The notes beneath the pieces are model-generated. The model did no database searches and was not told the DNA's origin. It saw only the letters and a list, made by a program, of their open reading frames with translations. Made by a program: the position numbers and the translations under genes. From Anas platyrhynchos (lineage: Eukaryota > Chordata > Aves > Anseriformes > Anatidae), in the NCBI RefSeq assembly GCF_047663525.1, contig NC_092591.1, positions 29,049,001-29,113,000 of the forward strand: 64,000 nucleotides of DNA. The letters run 5' to 3'. Positions 58,405 to 64,000 of the stretch are shown in pieces (within the stretch, counting starts at the first letter, position 1; each line of letters opens with the position of its first letter).

Positions 58405-59228
58405 TCATGTCTCTTCTTCAACTTTTGCCAGTAACAGCTGGATTTCATCAGTTGGTTCTTGGGGAGTCCATTTCTTAAGCATCATTATTGACACATCAAC
58501 TTTCTTTACTGAAGTCATCACAAATTGGGTACTATTTATTATTTGGCGTATCAATAATGTAAAGCAAGATATCATACAAGAAATAAATAATAGCATCATT
58601 ACACCACATAAAAATAAACATAACATCCTTTTAACCCATGGTCCACCGGGCAGCCATGAAAACAAATCCCAATCCATACCCTTCCAAGTTTGTACTGGGA
58701 CATGGGCTAATTTTCTAATTTCCTTTGTTATCTGTTTAACCACCTTTCCATTATCATCAATTTGTAAACAACAATTAGAGTCATTCGGCTTTCCACACAC
58801 TCCCTTTTCTTCTGCTAGTAAATAGCCTAAAACCATTCTATGCTGAAAGATAGCATTCCTCATCTGGGTGGATTGATCAGCCAAAAGATCCAAAGCCGTC
58901 GCTGTTTGATTAGTTACAATTTTGAGGACAGCTTGCAACCTAATTATTTGATTCAAATTCTAAATAGGTTATTGAATGAGGTAGATACTACCTCATTCAG
59001 GTTCCAGGTAGCTGGTCCATAATGCTGTATGATTCTTTCAGGAGGCCATTCATTCTCTCCCCATTTTTTGGCACTACCCCCGGCTAAGGAAGCATCAGTA
59101 GATCATTTGACTCTATTCAGATCATCATATAATTTTATTCCAAATTGATTTCCTTGTATTTGTGACAAAAAAAAAAAAAAAGAGTACAAGGGTCTTATAA
59201 CATGCTGATAACGTGCTGATATTTTAAT
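58405..59228 (-). pseudogene. ERV env remnant: end of SU plus TM subunit
   Basis: Surface/fusion glycoprotein remnant. The 58956-58405 part is an uninterrupted 183-codon ORF starting MNQIIRLQ. It includes a heptad-like helical region, the disulfide motif [10 protein letters not shown] (seven residues between the first Cys and the CC pair), a Trp-rich pre-anchor segment, a hydrophobic membrane anchor (about residues 110-137) and a cytoplasmic tail. Upstream, 59228-58957, a similar frame shows [15 protein letters not shown] but is cut by stop codons and a local palindrome; no fusion peptide or cleavage site is intact there. The rest of SU is absent, so it cannot encode a working envelope. Confidence 0.82.
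58974..58998. repeat. Perfect 11-bp inverted repeat in env remnant
   Basis: GAATGAGGTAG, three bases, CTACCTCATTC. It sits exactly where the env frame is disrupted, which suggests a small templated inversion. The let-7-like TGAGGTAG is probably coincidence. Confidence 0.8.
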
Positions 59229-59685
59229 TGTTGCAGAGCACTGCTTACCCCAAACCAAGGACATTTCAGCTTCTTGCTCTGTCCTGCCAACGGGCAGGCT
59301 GGGGATGCAGCAAGAGCTGGGAGGGGACAGACCCAGGACAAGTGACCCAAACTAGCCAAAGGGGTATTCTATCCCATCTGACGTCATGCTAAACAATAGA
59401 TAGGGGTGGCTAGCCAGGAGAGGGGGGCCGGAACTGCTCGGGGTTAGGCTGGACATTGGTCAGTGAGTGGTGAGCAATTGCATTGTGCATCACTTGTTTT
59501 GTGCACATTATTATTTTTAGTACCATTATTATTATTATTATTGTTATTATTATTATTATTTTCTGTCTTAAAAAACTGTCACAGGCTTCACTTTCCCATT
59601 TCTCTCCCCCATCCCAAAGAGGGAGGGGGGAGGGTGAGCGAACGACTGTGTGGTGTTTAGTTGCCAGCCAGGTTAAACCACAACA
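59229..59685 (+). mobile_element. Nested LTR of a second ERV family
   Basis: About 457 bases starting TGTTGCAGAGCACTGCTTAC and ending GGTTAAACCACAACA (TG...CA). A CRE TGACGTCA lies at 59379-59386, and an ATT-rich microsatellite at about 59510-59562. The layout matches LTRs common in bird genomes. It separates the RT and env pieces of the older element. TTTAAT occurs on the left at 59223-59228 and again at 59699-59704, about 13 bases beyond the LTR end, so limits and target duplication are uncertain. Confidence 0.72.
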
Positions 59686-59704
59686 TGGGGTCAAATGATT
59701 TAAT

Positions 59705-60420
59705 AGTGTTTAAGGACCTGCCACTACTGGGAATTCAGTCACCATTCTTCGATTTACAGTTCTTAGATCCCGGACCATTCGGAATCTCACATCAGCTTTA
59801 TTTATGGGTAATATAGGCGTATTATGGGGGGACATACATGATTCTAAAGACCCTCCTTGTAATAGCCGGTCTATGACTGGTTTTAATCCCTTCCTTCCTT
59901 CTAATGGAATGGGGTGCTGTTTTACTCTTACAGGTTTCTGGGGTTCTGTTATTTCTACCATTAGGGGTTCCATTTCCAACTTTCCCAGTTCCCCTTCCTT
60001 ATACCATACTCGGGGATCTATATCGCCCTCATCTTCTTTTGTTAATGTATATAGCCGAATTTTCCGATTTTCCCTTATAAGCTTTAAGCCCATTTTGATA
60101 ATCAAATTCCTCCTCAATAGGTTACATTCTGCTTCTGGAACAAGCAAACAAGCAAGAGATCATTAAGACCCACATAGGTCTCAGATTCCACCTCAACGTT
60201 TTCTAATATTGACACAGGGAAGGACTCCCCTTTTGCCCCTACCACAGACATTGGCTTTTTCCCTTGAGTCCCCTTGGTATATTCTGAATAGTCGATCTTT
60301 CGGCCCCTGTATCTACCAGAAATCAAACTTCTTCTTTGTGGGGACCTATTAATAACTTTAGCAAGGGCTCTGTAGATGTTTGGGTCCCCAGAAGGTATAG
60401 CCCCTGACACCCCTAATCTT
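59705..60420 (-). pseudogene. ERV protease and reverse-transcriptase N-terminus remnant
   Basis: The aspartic protease motif DTGA is readable at 60314-60303, but in a different frame from the flanking protease ORF (60410-60114), showing frameshifts. The next ORF (60147-59710) holds the protease end and an RT start: ITEPQKPVRVKQ, then SPHNTPILPI and VRDLRTVNRR. It stops at VVAGP where the nested LTR begins. The RT YxDD active site, RNase H and integrase are missing, so it is non-functional. Confidence 0.82.
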
Positions 60421-60775
60421 CTTTTAAATATTTTCTAAGGTTGGTTATATGGAGGAGGCAAGTTATCAAGGGACTCCCTCTCCTCCTTATCTTTTTCATC
60501 CTCTTTTTTGTAATTAAATTAAATATAGGAGTGGCGGGCGATTCCGTTAGTCCCAACCAGGCTGCAGCATACTTGTTCTGTTCCGGATCCACCACGGGTA
60601 TTCTACTATTAACATAAATGTTCAAAGCCTGACAGACCCAGTCCTCTGTGAACCCAAATATCGGCCAAGATACACGGGGGGGGGGGAGGGGTGTCTTAAG
60701 GGTTCTTTTGGCCATTTAATCACACAAAATCGAATCATTCTTGCCTTATCCTTATGTTTAGTGCTTCTAAAACTA
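60420..60775 (-). pseudogene. ERV gag remnant (matrix and late-domain region)
   Basis: ORF 60715-60413 contains VSWPIFGFTEDWVCQALNIY, typical of gammaretroviral matrix, and NKYAAAWLGL. A G-run near 60680 marks a frameshift from the preceding segment. In another frame, a PPPY late-budding motif lies at 60458-60447, just before an in-frame stop. Capsid and nucleocapsid are absent, so a deletion joins this region to protease. Confidence 0.7.
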
Positions 60776-60801
60776 TCCCAATATCTTAACATTAGCCCTA
60801 T

Positions 60802-61185
60802 AAGGCAGGGTTATTATAATTAGTTCCTGGAATCTGAACCCTCCCACTGGCACATGTGTATCAGTCTCAGGTGGTCCCTCTGGGGGTCTCTCGTGCTGAA
60901 GGCTCGTAGTCTTCCTCCCAGGCTTTTTCCTTGTCCTTCTCCTTTGTCCATCTTGGCCGGATGTCAGAGACTTCCGCAGCATCCCATGCAAGCTTTGTCT
61001 TTTAGTTGTCCATCAGCTTTCCGCTTCTCCTTAATTTCTTGTCCAGATGTCAGAGACTTGCGTAGTGTCCCATGCAATAGTCACAATAGTTAGCAGTTAT
61101 TCTGAACCCCCCCCCCAGGTATCAGAGGCTCAAGGTTTATCCTTCAAGCCCTCTATTGACACGAATTGCTGAAACATTCCTTACA
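60802..61185 (-). repeat. Truncated 5' LTR of the ERV
   Basis: It matches the U3 part of the 3' LTR (58076-58375), but the R/U5 part, primer-binding site and gag leader are gone. An extra segment of about 86 bases near 60990-61075 repeats the TGTCAGAGACTT...CCCATGCAA block. The outer end TTACA abuts the CCTAG duplication. Confidence 0.82.
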
Positions 61186-61190
61186 CCTAG

Positions 61191-62069
61191 TAACAGCTTC
61201 CTGTTCAGCACTACTTTTTTTTTTTTTCTTCTAGTAACTATGTTCTCAAACTCAGAATATATGACATACCTGACATGTAAATATCCCCACAGAAGAAGAG
61301 AGGCTCCTTGCAGTAACTTGAATACATGGTCTCAAAGGGGGTAACGTCTGACAAGGAAGGCTGTGCTGACAAGCCAGAGATGTGCTGACTTGCTGAAGCA
61401 TTTAAAGTGAGAATTAGGCAGGAAATTAGTAGACATGTTTGCACAACTTTAGGAGCAAACATTTTTAAGGCCCGTACAGGACTTCGCGTAGCCAAACAAG
61501 TCTTAGGAATGACTGGGCATTCTTCCCTAGGTAAGGGCCAGGGGACCCACTCCTACCAAGTTTTAAAGTGCATATAGTGTGTGTCAGACTTCTTCAGAAA
61601 AAGTAATGGACAGGATGCTGTGCTTCAAAAAGACATCCAATCTGGATTGAAAATGTTGACATTCTTCAAAGATGAAGAATCCTTTGTTTCTCTGGAGACT
61701 TTGCTAATAATGAGATCACTCTCACTTCTTACAACTTGTGATTTGTTTCTCACAAGAATGTCATCTTCTGGGTGGTGGCTCGTATCCTGTCCATGACAGA
61801 GAGCTTTGGTTTTCTCTCCATGCAGCTAGCCCCTATTATCAAGCCAACCCCTTCACGTAGAGGTTTTCTAACTCTTAAGGCAAGTCTGTACATTTACATG
61901 TGACAAGTGAAAGTCATGCACCGTCACAGGCAACCACTTCTACTTTGAGGAAGTCACTATAATTAAGACATGGACAGCTTGAGCCAGATGCTTAACCATG
62001 TACCTACATGCTATTGCTATTCCAAATTACTGTGTATATCTGAGATTCTTTTAGGCCTATTCTTGTAGT

Positions 62070-62103
<34 letters not shown>

Positions 62104-62200
62104 CCTTTAAAAAGCACGACCTAGGAGTGGTTTGCTTGTAAAATGCTTTAAAACACAAAACCATGGTCAAACACAAATAATTTCTCAGACAAACTGCCAC
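61191..62200. other. Short intergenic interval between ERV and OSBPL5
   Basis: No established gene seen. It contains a 32-base T-run (about 62070-62103) and a small minus-strand ORF at 61495-61238 described separately. Confidence 0.5.
61270..61495 (-). other. Possible small coding exon with signal-peptide-like start, unrecognised
   Basis: A minus-strand ORF contains MFAPKVVQTCLLISCLILTL (ATG at 61462) followed by NASAS, which reads like a secretory signal. It is open to a good splice donor TCAG|GTATGT at 61270/61269. It has two further Cys but no TNF-receptor, EGF or other motif I recognise. It may be chance or a species-restricted exon. Confidence 0.2.
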
Positions 62201-62217
62201 TGAAAGTTGTGTGTAGT

Positions 62218-62223
62218 TTTATT
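62218..62223 (-). terminator. OSBPL5: Candidate OSBPL5 poly(A) signal
   Basis: Minus-strand AATAAA followed downstream by TTATTTGTGTTTG, a plausible GU-rich element. Another AATAAA at 63380-63375 overlaps the stop codon and is discussed as a finding. Confidence 0.45.
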
Positions 62224-63511
62224 TCAACATATCAAGCACAAACAGGTTTCCCCTACTTGGGGAATATGATGAGGAATGTAGTTAAAAATTTGGAAACATT
62301 TACATTGAAAGATAGCCCAGACTGGCACCACCACTAAGTATTTTAAGGCTGTATATATAGCAGTACTTACCACTTGGAACTAGAACGGCTTAGTATTGTC
62401 TGCAGTCTACAGGAAATATTGCAAATCTTTAAAAAATGGTGTAAGGAAGACTATTAACAGATTTGAACAATGCAGTGGCACAATCCTTCCTCCTTTCTGA
62501 CCTTTGACAGTAAAAGTGCCTATGATCAAACACATGTACACCCATATTGCTCCTGTCCTTCTCACCTATTCTGGGGCAGTGATTTCTTTCTACAATGCTT
62601 GTGTGTGGTATTATAAAATAGCCATATAGCAAATAATTTTAGTAACAGTAAGTAACCGGGTTCTATGAATAGATTTGTCTGATGTTGACACTCCATGGGC
62701 CCAGTCCAGGCCGCCAATCAGCTCTGTAAAGGTATAAGGAGCTTTCACTGAACACTTCCTGTTTCCTGAAAAGGAACAGTGCTAAAAAGTCACACATATT
62801 TACAGTTCATGTGAAATGGAAAACAAAACATCCTGAGGTCCCATTCTGTGTGTGTGTGCTGACAAAACAAATTATGACCTAATATCCTGGGGAGAGGATT
62901 TTTTGGACCAAGTGTGCTCCCTCACTAAATGCAGCCAGACAGGCACTGTGAATATCAGTTCTTTATGGCTCCCCAACTACACTCCCTCTCTCACAGAGCT
63001 ATAAATCACACCGGTGTGGCTTTTCCAAAATGCTGGCATGTTTACCATTTTGTGGGTACCAATACTGTTGGGTAATTATTAATTGCATCAGAAAAGGACA
63101 AGACATAGAAAACAAATTGCACAATTAAAGCTACATTTGGCTTCAGCATTAAGGCCCATACAGGTTAAGAGGTCCTTGAAGATGTACATGTAAAAGGCAA
63201 AAATGACATAATCTGCAGGAACAAAGTTCCTAGGTCCCTTTTCCACCTGTCTTTCAACTTTCTTCTATCTCTGCCGTGTTGGTTCTAAAGTGCTTTGGTG
63301 CCTCGCTGGGCTCCTTGCGTGAGTGGCCCCCCCTCCTGCAGCCAGTAACTGTTATTGCTGCCAAACGTAGTGCTTTTATTTGAAGACATAATTGATGAAT
63401 AGTTGACACGTAAGAAAGATGCAAAGGAGAAACCAGCAGCGAGAGTCCAGAAGGAAGCTTTCAGAGGAGACCTTCCTGTGGAAGGATTTTTTGTTCAATG
63501 CGCTGAGGTTT
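62218..63511 (-). CDS. OSBPL5: OSBPL5 last coding exon and probable 3' UTR
   Basis: OSBPL5 (ORP5) is an ER tail-anchored oxysterol-binding-protein relative that exchanges phosphatidylserine and PI4P at ER-plasma-membrane contacts. The coding part here is 63511-63376: acceptor CTTTTTCAG, then NLSALNKK through SRCWFLLCIFLTCQLFINYV and FK, stop TAA. This hydrophobic tail matches the C-terminal membrane anchor of OSBPL5. The 3' UTR likely runs left to the AATAAA at 62223-62218 (plus TTTATT), which has GT-rich DNA beyond it. The PH and ORD domains are outside the window to the right. Confidence 0.85.
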
Positions 63512-64000
63512 CTGAAAAAGAAAGCGGTATGTTTATTTGTGTGTTTGAGGGAGTGGCAAACACCTAGAGCCCCAGAGTTTCCACACAAACACGGATCCCA
63601 TGACTTCTGAGGCACCCTAATGGGCACGGCACTGTGCCCCACAGACTCTCCTCCCCTCTTTTTAACAGAAAAAATGAGTACTTCTGGGTGCTGCTGGAAC
63701 AAGCAAAGCACAATGCCTGGTATGCAAAAATGTAAGGGCACAGAAAATAAGGAATCTCTTTCCCCATCACCCATTCACAAAGCTATGTCCTAACCTTCCT
63801 AAATGCAAAAAACAGCCCTGGACACTTCAAAGAGCAGCAGAGAAGAGCTAAAATCATGTCACCAATTCCTCCAGCTTCCAGAAACGGTGGGCCTAGTATG
63901 TGATCCTGCTCTCCCAATGCCTCTGTAGGGCCGGATAATATGCTTCACGCCTTAAGGAATCAGCGGGGCTCCTTGGGTTGGATGTAGCATCTAATACCTC
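63512..64000 (-). other. OSBPL5: OSBPL5 last intron (part)
   Basis: Intron sequence upstream of the final exon. The preceding exon is not visible before the window ends. Confidence 0.6.

Larger units (their letters stand above)
57899..61185 (-). mobile_element. Decayed gammaretrovirus-type endogenous retrovirus
   Basis: A 3.3-kb element flanked by the 5-bp target duplication CCTAG (57894-57898 and 61186-61190). Reading the minus strand: truncated 5' LTR (61185-60802), gag remnant, protease/RT remnant, nested foreign LTR, env remnant, polypurine tract, full 3' LTR (58375-57899). Most of gag, pol and env SU is missing and the reading frames are broken. Gag and pol motifs and the TM layout suggest an avian gammaretrovirus-like lineage; the exact family needs a repeat-library search. 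Confidence 0.88.

Noticed and set aside
58980-58995. let-7-like TGAGGTAG / CTACCTCA hairpin
   Set aside because: The arms are too short for a microRNA precursor and lie in a decayed env frame.
63419-63610. Plus-strand ORF with a GTATGT donor-like end at 63527
   Set aside because: It is antisense to the OSBPL5 terminal exon; the donor-like site is the reverse strand of DNA next to that exon's acceptor, and the OSBPL5 match explains the region.

Overview
This is a window of vertebrate, most probably bird, nuclear DNA. Large introns with GT/AG splice sites, CpG-island promoters, a CR1-like LINE fragment, a gammaretrovirus-type avian ERV and a bird-type LTR all point that way. All four recognisable genes lie on the minus strand, in the order seen at human 11p15 / mouse distal chromosome 7. 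From left to right they are NAP1L4 (5' part only), CARS1 (complete), a TNF-receptor-superfamily gene (complete) and OSBPL5 (3' end only). Assignments come from translated exons and family knowledge; no database search was run.

Layout. 1-7.7 kb: the first six exons of NAP1L4, with its CpG-island promoter at about 7.3-8.1 kb. 8.1-13.5 kb: intergenic, no gene seen. 13.57-46.9 kb: cysteinyl-tRNA synthetase, 22 constitutive coding exons (748 codons plus stop) and one alternative in-frame exon at 41331-41576 that encodes a GST-C-like domain. The CARS1 CpG-island promoter (46.4-46.95 kb) carries an ATF4/CARE-type motif and a palindromic CRE. 47.0-57.1 kb: a ten-exon death-domain receptor (414 codons) whose poly(A) signal lies within about 100 bp of the CARS1 promoter. 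57.9-61.2 kb: a decayed endogenous retrovirus, also on the minus strand, flanked by the 5-bp duplication CCTAG. It has one full LTR, one truncated LTR, broken gag/pro/pol pieces, an open env TM segment, and a second, unrelated LTR nested inside it. 61.2-62.2 kb: short intergenic DNA with one small ORF of unknown meaning. 62.2-64 kb: last coding exon and probable 3' UTR of OSBPL5.

The genes are not an operon. NAP1L4 is a histone chaperone, CARS1 charges tRNA-Cys, the receptor is predicted to signal through a death domain, and OSBPL5 is an ER-anchored lipid-transfer protein. What links them is conserved synteny: mammals carry an imprinted cluster here and rodents carry the Tnfrsf22/23/26 receptors between Cars and Osbpl5. 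The most notable points are a receptor that keeps its death domain at that locus, the conserved alternative CARS1 exon, and the ERV whose sense-oriented LTR lies about 0.8 kb upstream of the receptor.
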